Shown here: piece by piece, positions 1-10,897 of the stretch
Layout: the number at the start of each line of letters is the position of its first letter
Position numbering within the stretch: position 1 is the first letter of the stretch
Assembly: GCA_020466095.1 (NCBI GenBank)
Contig: CM035808.1
Span: forward strand, 26,243,508-26,307,507
DNA length: 64,000 bases
Source: Chlorops oryzae
Lineage: Eukaryota > Arthropoda > Insecta > Diptera > Chloropidae
Direction: 5' to 3'
Notes under the pieces: generated by a model
Databases searched by the model: none
Told to the model about the DNA's origin: nothing
What the model saw: only the letters and a program-made list of their open reading frames with translations
Program-made: the position numbers and the translations under genes

Positions 1-3000
1 TACCATGCTACACTGATTCGAGGATCCAAATAATTTAGTTTTGATGTTCCCAATGCAATAGTCTTATTTTCATCCCTGTCAGTCTCTTGCAATTCTAATT
101 TCTTCAATTGTTCCTTCAAACGTTCCAACTGCTTGCCCTTTTTATCTGCATTAATTTTTTCTTTAACCGAGCCACGTTTGGCTGCTTTTTTAAGATCCTG
201 AAACATGAAAAAAATGTCGAATAAACCTTCGAGCTTAACGAGATATAACGAAAGAAATAAAATCGTACAGCATATTCCGCTTCAGAATCGTCAATCATTT
301 CACGTTTTTGACGTATCTTCTCTTTAAGATTCTCCATCGATTTCTCATGACTCTTGGGCACAGAGCGTTGATGGTTACAAAGTATAGCAACAGCACGATT
401 AGCTCGATTGTAGGCAAGCAGCTTCTCGGGCAAAGACATATCATCTTGGGTGAGCAAAGCCAATTGATTTTGCAATGTAATCGAAGCGTTGTACGTACGG
501 AAAACTTTGGCAGTTAGGCCTGAAATAAAATCAATGAATTAGTGCTGAAAAAATAAAATGGTTTCCCCCCAAGAAATCACTTACCGTCCATTAATTCCTT
601 CAAATGTTCATTTAGCACTTGTGTATTCAAACGATCGAATAGATCATCACCTTCCTTTTTGTTTTCCATAAAAAGTTCCAAATTCTTAAAGACTCGTTTC
701 TCAACTTCCACTTCATTGTAGTAACGAATGGAATCCTTACCGAGAAAATCAAAAACTACGACATTTTCTTTACCATTCAGCTGTTTATGAAGTTGAACGT
801 GCTCAACACGCAGCGAACAGCAACCAACTGTATCGGCCTGATCCTCATCTTTCTCGTTGCCTGCTCTCAATGCCAATTTATCAATGAAATAAAGTGCAAC
901 CGCACGTTGACGCACGCGCATTTCTTTTGATTTCCACTCATCACGATATGTATTACGAATCCTATCAATGACCTTATGAAGTCGACGTGCTGTCTCGTAT
1001 TTAACATGATCCTTTTCACCTTTCAACTTCGACGATGGATTCAACATGATATATTTCACTTGACCTTGCACATTTTCTGTCCAGGATGCTAGCCAAGTCA
1101 CTGTGTTATCGTGACGCACTTCTTTCCAGCGATGACCTTTCGGTGGAGCCGGTATCTTCGAGTTCTTGCCACAATTTATCAAGACATCTTCAGCTTGAAC
1201 ACGTCGTTTGATCATACCCATTTTTGGATGTTCGCCACGGCCTCGAAATAGACCTGGTGGCTCCAAACGGAAATTGCCAATTTTCTCTTTATGTCCGTCA
1301 ATTATGCAAATGCCATATTCCTTAATTAATGCTTCGTTCTCTTCTTTCTTCTTTTGCTTTTCTTCTTTTGTTGCATTTTTACGCTTCTCGGACTGAGCTA
1401 GGAAATAGTCGTGCATTTCCTGAAAATTGCATTTCTTGAAATTCTTAATCATTTCTCGCTCCTTCGAAGTCATGGACTTGCGGAAATCCTTGAAGAAATT
1501 CTCATTGAAGACATCTTTCGTGCAATAATCGTGATTTAACATCTTGGCATAGAATGTTGCTGCTTCTTCCGTTATCTCGGATAGTTCCATTGCTTTGCCA
1601 TCATAAAAGAATCGTACATTTTTCGGTAATCGCTCGTACAATGGTGCAAACACGGGACCTTTGTGTTCCAATGTATTCCATTTGACGCCATCTTCGCGCT
1701 TTTCCTCCTCCCACCTGCGAATGCGTGGAGAATTGTATTTTTTAGATTTAATAATATCATGCGATGTTGGGTTGGCTGTACAAAAGCGTACAATAAATGT
1801 TGGATGTAAGATTGTCAATCTTTGTGGTAATTTCACTTTATGCAATATAAATACTATATTCTGCCATGCAAAAGAAAACTTTGTTGTTGCCATTGGCATT
1901 CATTGCATTAGTTACGACAAAAATCATTCTTGTCATTCTTCAAGTCAGCAAAACCTAATCCACACTTGTTTTCATGATCAAATTGAAATACAAGAAATTG
2001 TCAAAACGAAATTGGCTGCCATCTCTTAAATACAACTTCAAAGATGAACTACCAAATGTCTAAGTGCTTGCAAAATGTCAACACCATCAGTGAATACTAT
2101 GTCGTGTAAGTTTCGCTTTTTCGAATCAATTTAAGAATATTAAGGCTAGGCGCCGACTACTCAATTTTTAGTTGGCCAATTTTTAGTTGGAAAAGTGCTC
2201 TTGCGCGCCGACTATACAATTTAAAATTGGGTACTTTCCAATAAATTAATTAACTAGTATTTAATTACATAATAATTTATTAAATATTCGGTACCATGTG
2301 TTTATGGAACATTACCAACTAAAAATTGAGTAGTGTGCGGCGCCCCATAAGAACGTAAGCAACACAACACACTTGACCAATTTAAAATTTGTGGCAAAAC
2401 ACAAATTTTTTATTGGGTCAACTAAAAATTGGAATGTCGGCGCGCTCTCATATAGTTCTGTGTGCCACAAACACACAACTTAAAATTGGCCAACTGAAAA
2501 TCGAGTAGTCGGCGCCTAGCCTAAAGTGAATATGAACCCATTGATAGATACAATTGAGTTAAACTAGTGTTTAGCCCAAAATCCAACATTGCGAGAGCCC
2601 GATGCGAGAGCGCGAGACGAGACGCACACAAATTTCAATACATTCAATCACATGGTTCAAGCTCCAATGTATCGCACTGCGAGACCTCGTAGCGAGAAAA
2701 TTTTGAAAAATTGAATAATTCTCGTTGCGAAGCAATTTGACAGGTTAACGATGTAACTATTTTTTGAGTACTCGCTATTTGGTACTCGTTTAAACTAATA
2801 AAACAAAAACTGTTCACTGTTCCGTGAAAAAGAGCTTTTAGAATATTTCGCGAGCTTCGGTTCATTTAAAAAATTTTTTGAAAAATTTTAAAAATTTTTA
2901 ATTAAAATGTAAACTCAAGAGATAGCTTAGAATTTTTATGAGTCTTGGTACTCGTTAGATTGGTACTTGGTTCAAATATTGCATTACTAGAAGCGAAGTA

Positions 3001-6000
3001 ATGCTTTCATCTGCGTGACGCAAAACTCTCATTGGACATTGAAATGCGTCACGCAAAACATTTTCGTGACGGCGCGCACTCTCGCATCGGGCTCTCGCAA
3101 TGTTGGATTTTGGGCTTTTCTCAGTGAAGGGGATGATATCTTCTATCAGAGCACGGAATACTCAGAATGAAACTGTTTTCACCGCTTTTTTATGTGTAAA
3201 ATATTAGGTTTAGAAATAGGAACAACTAAATATCAATCTCGTCTTTTGAATAAACAAAGATGGCGTAGAAGTATAATCAATGACCAGAAACCGAGAGACT
3301 AGACCAACTAGTCTGATTTATTCAGAGCTTGATTTGATATTTGGCGGCGAGTCTTGGCTTTTTAAAATCAGATTTCCACAAATTCATAGGTCTGATTTTC
3401 GAAATAGTTTTAGAACGAAAGTTCTGCCATGTCGTCGCGAAGAATTGGTATCGTATTTAGGTAAATATGAATTTTTCCCAAGCTCATTTATGTAACGATA
3501 ATGGAGTCAGATATACATAAGTGTATAAACACAGTCATATTGATTAAATTGACGCAAATTTTCTAAGATCACGTGTCAGCGGAAAAGTTTATCTGTCTCA
3601 AATGGTTTTAGACATTGCAAAAATCGCCAATGCTGACAACTAATATCAATTTGAGAACGAGCTATGTTGCGCGTTCTTTCAAGAATGTATAAAATCTGAT
3701 TATCGGTTACTTTGTAAATTTTAAAAGTATTTTAAAGTGTTTAGTTTTAGTAGCGTTTGAATTGCTTGAGACACATCCGTTCGTCCGTCTATTATGCGTC
3801 CAAATCCCTTTTAACCTTTTACAAACTTCAAAAATGAAAAAAAAAATGCAAAACACTAAACAAGCACGATGCAAATCAAAGAAGATATAACGCTGCAACC
3901 GCTAGTCTTGTTACGATGGTGACTCACTAGCAAGGTTTTTTCTTCGACAAGAAAATCTAACAGTTTCGCCATTCAGAAAATCATGGGCATCGAGACATAA
4001 GGCAATAGGGTTTGGGTTTTTCTTAAAAAACTTACCATCTCCAAACTTCTTCTTCAGGTTCTTCCTTCTTGACGCGCTTGCCTTTTGTAGGCGAAGGTAT
4101 TTCCTGCTTTACTTCCGCCTGAAAAAGCGACAAATGTAATGTTTTCTTAACAATTTTTCAACGAAAAAATATTTAATTTTCACTACCTTTTTGGTCTTCT
4201 TCTTTTTGGGTTTTTCGTATTCATCGTCTTCAACTTTTCGCTTTTTCTTCTTGCCTTCCGTTTTAACTTTCTTGCGTGCCAATAATGGAATATCGTCCTC
4301 ATCGTCTGGTTCCTCTTCTTTTATTTCTTTTTTGATAGCTTTTCTTTTAGCCAATGGTATGTCTTCTTCATCATCTTCGTCTTCAATTTTTGGCGCTGTC
4401 CTTTTCCTCATCGCGAGTGGTACATCATCCTCTTCATCTTCTTCTTGTTCCTTGTTCCTGTTCTTGTTCCTGTTCTTGTTCCTGTTCTTGTTCTTGTGCC
4501 TGTTCTTGTAATTGTTCTGGCTCTGGCTCCTGTTCTTGTTCCTGCTCTTGTTTATACACACTATCATCCTCGTCGCTGGCTTCCTCTTTAACTACGAATG
4601 CGGGTTCGTCTTCTTTGAATTGTGACATTGAATAATCACAAGAGCTGGCTTGTGAGACATTTTGTAAAGTCTGATCTTGCTCCATTTTAACAACTGGCGG
4701 GTCTTCGTAGCCATTTTTGTAATTGCTAATACTCTCATTGTAACCACCATCCATGGCGTCGCCATTCTGATGGTAAACCGATACGTCATGTTCAATTTGG
4801 TTTTGTGAAACTGGCTCGGGTTTTATGAATTCGCCATCGATTCTACTTTTATCATGCTTAGAGCTTGAACTGGAATGCTTATTCTTTGAAGACGATGACG
4901 ACGAAGAACTTTTATGATGTCGGTCGCGGTCTTTATCGCGTGAGCTCGACGATGATGATTTACGATCTTTATCCTTATCTTTGCTTGAGCTTGAGCTACT
5001 GCCATTTTTTCGTTCTCGATCCTTATCGCGACGTTCTTTATCTTTGGACGAACTTTTGTGATGGCTCGAAGATGACGACGAAGACTTGTGTCTATCTTTA
5101 TCTTTATCTTTATCTTTATCCTTGCTTTTGGAGCTGGAACTACTACTGCTATGCTTTCCATCGCGTTCCTTATCGCGATGTTTATCCTTACTACTAGAAG
5201 ATGAACTATGATGTTTTTCTTTATCTTTATCTTTATCGCTATAAATTGCAAAGGAATATTTTAAATGAAAAGCCATAAAGGAAATTATAATTTCAAAGAA
5301 CTCACCGACTACTGCTTTTGTGCTCCTTGGAACTTGATGAGCTCTTATGATCGCGGTTCTTGTCCCGATGTTTATCCTTGCTGGAGGATTTATGCTTACT
5401 ACTGCCACTGCTACTAGTGTGATGGCCATTGCTGTAGCCATTCAATTGCACTGCTGTTCCACCATTCTGAGGAACTTCCTAAAAAAAAAAAAAAAAAAAT
5501 GAAACAAAAATTAAAAAAAGGGGATAACATTTAAAAAGCACACAAAGTAAACAGAATTGATTAAAGCTGATTTTTTTTTACATATATGATTTCTAAAACA
5601 TTCAGCTGATTCAAAAATACAAGAATTTCAAGTGCTTTGTCCATCAATCCAATTTGCGTCCAGCTATTCTGGATACTGAATATCAAACAACCCTTAAACC
5701 ATACCATCACAATTCCATTGAACCCCATGAAGACGATGCTGTGTATGAACAACGACGCATATAAATTAGGCAAGACCGAACGAAGGCGAACGGAAACAAA
5801 CGAAAAAAACAAAACTCGGCAACCTCACTATAAGATATTAAGCGAGCACATGTTCCCGATTTATATATACCCATATATTGTATTTTTTTTTTTTTTTTTT
5901 TGGTCCATTTTATGGATGTCGATCAATAAAAATGTGGACTATCAACCACTTGAAATGTGTCTTTTATTTTGAAGTTTTGGTGCTGAAAATTTTCGAATAG

Positions 6001-8054
6001 GTGCCCAACAGTAGAGAGAGTAGATCAAAAGTGCAAAAACTTGTTTGAAAAGTTATAAGAGAAATGAATGAATAAAAAATAAAATTGCACCCTTGCGGGG
6101 TGCTCCCCTTTTGGGGAGTTAAGTCGTTATAAGCTGATAACATAAATCAAAATCCTTAGTCGAGGTGAAAGACCTTTTATCATTTCAAAATTTATTAATC
6201 ACGTGCACACCAATTTGAGCGGTGCGCAAAGTTGGCTGTTTCAGAGAAAGTGAATTATTTCTCTCAATAAAAAAAATATAAATAAAATAAGATTTATGTT
6301 TTGCAGCAACCAAAAGTTCAAACGTACAATTTAACTTTCCGCGCATACCGGTATATCACATTGCCGCCTACAGCATACCTTAAACAAATCATAAAGCTCA
6401 GCTTCAATGAACTCCGAAAAAATTCGCGGAGAAAAAAACATTAAAGTGTATTATTGAAAAAAAAAAATTTTTTTTTTAAAAGAAAAACAAAAAATTCGAA
6501 AAATTTATGAATCAGCTGTACAAGCGGAATATTTAAGACAAAAAAAAAGAAAAACAAAAGAAAAAAAATAAATGGGGCAAATAACCTAATTAGGCGGAAA
6601 AAAAACTATAAACTTGATATTTTCACGCAAGAGCATATCAAGCGAATAGAATGGAAGAGTCGAACTATAGATGAAGGGTACCCTTGTGCTCACTCACAAT
6701 TGACAACGTCGATATGCCAGTGTACAGATGTAAATTGTTGTTGTTTTGTGCTGACGCTCCGGCGGCGTCTGACCTAAAATCTTGCTCAACAACAATACAT
6801 GCCGACGTTAAAAAAAAAAGTGAATGGAAAAGAAAAACGCCGAGCAGCTACGATTTTAGCGAAAAAGTTAATTTTTTTTTTTTTTTTTTTTTAGATATTT
6901 TAAGAGACGAGACTAAAATATCGAAGAGCGCAGAAGGCAGGGAGATGGGAGTGTATTATCTGTGCAGATAAAGCTAATTTTTTGAACAAAGTTCTGTTGA
7001 AATCGGAACGATTAGGATCGCAGCGTGGAATATAAATATAAAAAAAAGCACATTAATTGCCAGAGAATGTTAAATATTGGCTTGATTTGACAATATTCAA
7101 GGAATCCATACATCCCGTTAAATTTTCAATCCGCCGAAACAAGTGTCAAGATTAAATAACTAGCGAGACGACTCAGTTATTTTACGCACAGCTCTGTAGG
7201 TACTTTTTGCATTGCTGTTTAATAATTCATTTTTTCCATAAAAATTATCGACCAAAAAGCCTTCAAACAGAGGGTTAAGGAGAACCAAATTGACCAACTG
7301 GTTGTCAATGGAATAAAGAAAAAACTTATAATTTTGTACTTGCAGAAATAAGCTTGTTAGGACTATCATTTTAAGGTTTAAACTTTCCAAGAGTTTATGG
7401 GACAATTATTTGTTTTCTTTTTAGAAAATGAATGTGTTCTTTTGGTCTTGCATAGCTAACGGACTGAGCTTAAGTGCAGAAAACTGAAGCGATGGAAAAT
7501 AAGAAGTGCATAAGATAAATTTTTTTTTTTTTTTTTTTTGATTTGGGTGTTTCATTTACAATATATACAAGATTGTTAATTATTTAATTAAAACCAAGCC
7601 TATTTTGGTCAAAACAAAATCTTCGTTTATCGATCAGTGAAAAGTATGTACATACATACGTATGCATTTATGCTTTCAAAGGAATTCTGTGTACACCAAA
7701 GCCTTGAGTTTTTCTTGGAAAATGGAAAATTAAAAATGGATGGATGTATTCGATTACTATGACGTCTCCCATTATTGGGTTCAAGGTTTTTTATTTCACC
7801 TTACATTGCAAAAACTCTCTACCTTGAAAATTTCAAACCGCTTTTCTTCGACTTATTTCAAACACGTTTACTATAGTTTTGCAACTCTTTAACCACTAAG
7901 ATATGCAAAATTTAATTTACTTAGAAATGCTCTAAATTCTAGTCTTGTAAAGAGTAATGATGCTACTTTTTTTTTTTTATATAACAAAACGCAGCTACAT
8001 CAATATGCAGGTACATGAAATTTCGTACGTACATACATGTATCTATATAAATGC

Positions 8055-8091
<37 letters not shown>

Positions 8092-8449
8092 TGCTGTTGC
8101 AGAAAAGTATACATATATACATGATAAATGCATATAAAAGAAATTTCTCGAAAAAAGTAATAATAAAACTTAAAAAAAACAGGCGAAAAAAGCAATTTTC
8201 CCTTACTTCGCATTTTACGAACAGAAACACAAAGGCGAACGAACGAGTCGAAAAATGGCTAAGTCTTTTCGTGTTCGAGAAAAGACTTTGAAATTTTTCG
8301 CTCGCCAGACACTTAGAAAATTTTCCGAATTGCAAGTGTACGAGTGCACGAACGACTACTACGTGGGAACTTGTAATGTTATTTTATGTTTTATTATATA
8401 AATTAGAACAATTGTAACTTACATTATTAGTTGCCACATCGACGCTCAT
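1..8449 (-). CDS. Top1: DNA topoisomerase I, nuclear type IB (3' end outside window)
   Basis: Relaxes supercoils by nicking one DNA strand through a 3'-phosphotyrosyl intermediate in the nucleus. Coding exons in gene order: 8449-8423, 5478-5306, 5238-4187, 4118-4036, 1714-585, 519-269 and 197-1, all with GT-AG borders and consistent phases. The first exon gives only MSVDVATNN before a GTAAGT donor. The N-terminus is a charged Ser/Lys/Asp repeat region (SSSSS, DKDKDK) followed by acidic/basic stretches. The conserved core begins near EEEVWRWWEEEK and carries [59 protein letters not shown] and AILCNHQR. The C-terminal linker leads to [14 protein letters not shown], whose catalytic Tyr codon is at 32-30. 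About 35 C-terminal residues lie beyond base 1. Exon 5238-4187 contains a one-base break in its Glu-Gln repeat (near 4450); removing one base restores both frame and exon phase. Family assignment is certain. Confidence 0.96.
2144..2521. mobile_element. Non-autonomous TIR element, TAA target duplication (Harbinger-like)
   Basis: The ends are an inverted repeat beginning GGCTAGGCGCCGACTACTCA, mirrored at the right end by GAGTAGTCGGCGCCTAGCC. Both sides are flanked by TAA. Subterminal copies of AATTTTTAGTTGG also occur in both orientations. There is no transposase ORF. A 3-bp TWA duplication is typical of PIF/Harbinger elements; the superfamily is an inference. Confidence 0.82.
2573..3116. mobile_element. 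Palindromic non-autonomous element, 544 bp
   Basis: The left end AGCCCAAAATCCAACATTGC continues into GAGAGCCCGATGCGAGAG. The exact reverse complement closes the element at 3116. The three flanking bases are TTT on each side, so the target duplication may be TTT, though AT-richness makes this weak. There is no coding capacity. It lies 51 bp from the neighbouring TAA-flanked element. Confidence 0.75.
5479..8422 (-). other. Top1 first intron, no other gene seen
   Basis: A 2.9-kb AT-rich intron with many poly-A/poly-T runs and a TA dinucleotide tract at about 8058-8087. ORFs here are short, biased by homopolymers and unlike any family I know. Nothing else is supported. Confidence 0.7.
8058..8087. 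repeat. TA dinucleotide microsatellite
   Basis: An uninterrupted run of TA units inside the first Top1 intron, flanked by TACATA-type words common in higher flies. Confidence 0.9.
8423..8449 (-). CDS. Top1: Top1 start exon, 27 nt
   Basis: This nine-codon exon holds the ATG and ends exactly at a GTAAGT donor in phase 0, which fits the phase-0 acceptor at 5478 (a long T tract followed by AG). The peptide MSVDVATNN resembles the start of Drosophila Top1, as I recall it (MSGDVAAEN). The intervening intron is 2,944 bp. Assignment rests on splice-site quality, phase and that short resemblance; no better start codon was seen closer to exon 2. Confidence 0.78.
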
Positions 8450-8689
8450 TTTTGCAGTTAACTACAAAAACTATATTGTAGCTCCAATAATGCTCTACAA
8501 GGTGTTAAAAATCCGACAATAACTTTATCTTGACTCGACGCAAATGCAGTGCTGCCTACGTTGAAATATGTTTACCCTACGCAATGGTAAAAATCCCCTA
8601 TGAACATTGTTTTCAAAATATTTCCCTCTAAACTTTTTAAGGGCCGACAAAATGAGTCACAGAGCTGTAACAGAAGTTTTCGTATGTTA

Positions 8690-8910
8690 GTGCGGTTTCA
8701 GACACGCCGATTTTTGGCCGATTTTGCTCGCCGATTTTCTTATTTCTTGGCAAAGACGGAGTGACGAGAAGGGGAACTAGTACAAATCGTTCGTGTCAAC
8801 GATTGTGCTACGATTTGTACTAGTTTCCTTTCTCGTCACTCATGCTTTGTCAAGAAATAAGAAAATCGGCGAGCAAAATCGGCCAAAAATCGGCGTGTCT
8901 GAAACCGCAC
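8690..8910. mobile_element. Long-hairpin MITE, TTA target duplication
   Basis: An almost perfect palindrome of about 221 bp. The left arm starts GTGCGGTTTCAGACACGCCG and the right arm ends in its reverse complement, with arms of roughly 95-100 bp. TTA flanks both ends, as in PIF/Harbinger insertions. It lies 241 bp upstream of the Top1 start codon, inside the divergent Top1/Rubicon intergenic region. A probable degraded relative lies at 38214-38486. Confidence 0.85.
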
Positions 8911-10897
8911 TTAGCAACATGCGAACTTTTCATATGATTTCAGTGATGGCTCTGCTTAATTTCTGCTTTAAGGGCTCTACGCTCTAAAGCAGCAAGTAAA
9001 TTTCCTATACCAAACACATGTAGAAAAAACAAAGAAGTACTTTGGCTTACTTTCGCTACTTGAACGCATACGCTGTATTACAAGTAATCGGACTCACAGG
9101 GTTGCATTTAAATCATACATTTTCTATATTTCTGTCGACATGTCATCGAAATTTCAACTCTGATTTCCTTTCTTCAAAAGAATGAGCTCGTTACTTCCTC
9201 TCAATTTACTTTAACAGCGTTGAGCCCTTTAAAATGATATTTGTGCGCTCTGAGGAAAGAAAAAATTAGTTTTTCGGTAGTACACTTTGATCAAGATATG
9301 TAACGTGTATCTAATATTTAGGTCCAACATCGACAAAGCTTAAAATTCTATGTTTTGCATTTAAATATTCTGTGTTTACGCGCACTTTAGTTGGGCCCAA
9401 AGTAAAACGATTGCCCGAAACAAAAATCCCTACCTTAAAAAATCCCCTGCGAAGGAGAAAATCACCCAAATTTAGGGGAAAATACCCTAAGTTGACACCA
9501 CTGACTCTCGTTCCACAAAATCGAAATCTACAGTTCCGTGATGCCAGACTTTTCGACTCACTGTTTCCACATTTTCAAAAAAGAAAAAATACATATAAAA
9601 TTATTTAAAAAACGCGCTGTGTGTGGGCTTGCGAAGCGGAGAGAGCAGACTAGAGCTGATATTGGTTTTAATTTTTGTTGACTCTATTTGAAAATGAAAA
9701 CGACTAATTTAATATCTCAAAATTCGCATGCGTTTGTCCGCAAAAATGAATATCTCGAGAATAGAAATTGCTCTCTCCTCAAGCAGCAGAAATTTCACTA
9801 CTTCAATACTTCGAAGATACAAAATATCTTGGCTCTAGTACTCGCAATACTAACCCTTATTCTAATGAAGTTTGTTCGGACATGGCCGTTATTTAATACT
9901 TCAAAATTTCAAGTGATTATTCATTTGGTAAAAGTGTATGACCATTGGTCACATGAAAATTCATTTGGGAAAAGAGCACGTCTTGCTTAAACGATCCACT
10001 GCATGATTTTTCATTTGAAATAGGTATATAACCAAATACAAATGAAAGTTTCGTTTGAAATAATTGACGAACTGGTTTTGGAGCTAATGAAATAAATTTA
10101 TTATTTATTAATATTTAGTCAAATCACAAAGCTTAAAATTTATGTTTAAAATATTACATGACTATTTTATAACATAACGCTACTCATAGTTGTGACAACA
10201 ATAACAATAAAACATCGATTCCATCACAATTTTAAGTTCTAAATGCACTGATGAAAACAAAGTGAATGAAAATTTTTCACAAAGTTGTAATCATACCAAA
10301 TTAACAGATTGCAAAACACAATTGAAATTAAAATTGCATAAGAATTTTTGAAAAGATGTAATCAATTTTCAAAAAATGAAAAATTCGTAAAAAAGAAGAT
10401 TACTTGTAACGAAGCTCTTGCTTCATGAAATTTTCAACGAAAGACCATTGAGCAATGCATTTGGTTTCTTTACATATTGCATATCTTCCAACTATTATCG
10501 ATAGAATTTCAGCGTGCATGCAAAAAAAAGTATCCGGTGTTTTTCTTGAATATTTTGGAAGATAAGTTTTTGCGTGTTTTACAAAAGTGTGGCAATAATT
10601 TTATCAAAAATTTACTTATTTTGACATGAACAAATCTTGGTTAATGTGGCAACTACGCAAGTGCCAAAATAATTTAAAAACAAGAACGATTTTGTGCAAT
10701 TTTCAAAACGCAATATTTCCGAAACTACAGGCGATCGACAAAAAGGGATAGCAGATTTGGAATCAGGGAGTTATTTTCCATAGGCAGGAACCACGGCCAC
10801 AAAGTGATTTGTTCCGCTTTAATACGTCGTCATCGTAATCGTTGTCAATAAAGAAGAAAGCTGTTGCGAAGTTAAATGGAAATAGGCTTTATTTGTA
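8911..10897. other. Divergent intergenic region between Top1 and Rubicon
   Basis: About 2 kb of AT-rich DNA upstream of both genes, so it should hold the regulatory DNA and 5' UTR of Rubicon (plus). The 5' UTR of Top1 (minus) probably starts between 8450 and 8690. I see no conserved ORF, TATA box of clear quality, or repeat with defined ends. The open frames at 9372-9608 and 9688-9990 show no recognisable protein family. Confidence 0.5.

Larger units (their letters stand above)
1715..4035 (-). other. Top1 intron with two inverted-repeat elements
   Basis: This intron separates exon 4118-4036 from exon 1714-585. Two palindromic elements occupy 2144-3116 almost back to back. The remainder (1715-2143 and 3117-4035) is AT-rich, and I see no conserved coding signal in it. 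Confidence 0.8.

Noticed and set aside
4191..4635. Plus-strand Ser-rich and Leu/Cys-rich open frames opposite Top1
   Set aside because: Antisense shadows of the Lys/Glu/Asp-rich Top1 N-terminus.
5561..8335. Several open frames of 70-95 codons in the first Top1 intron
   Set aside because: They are driven by homopolymers and TA repeats, have no family resemblance and lie inside an intron.
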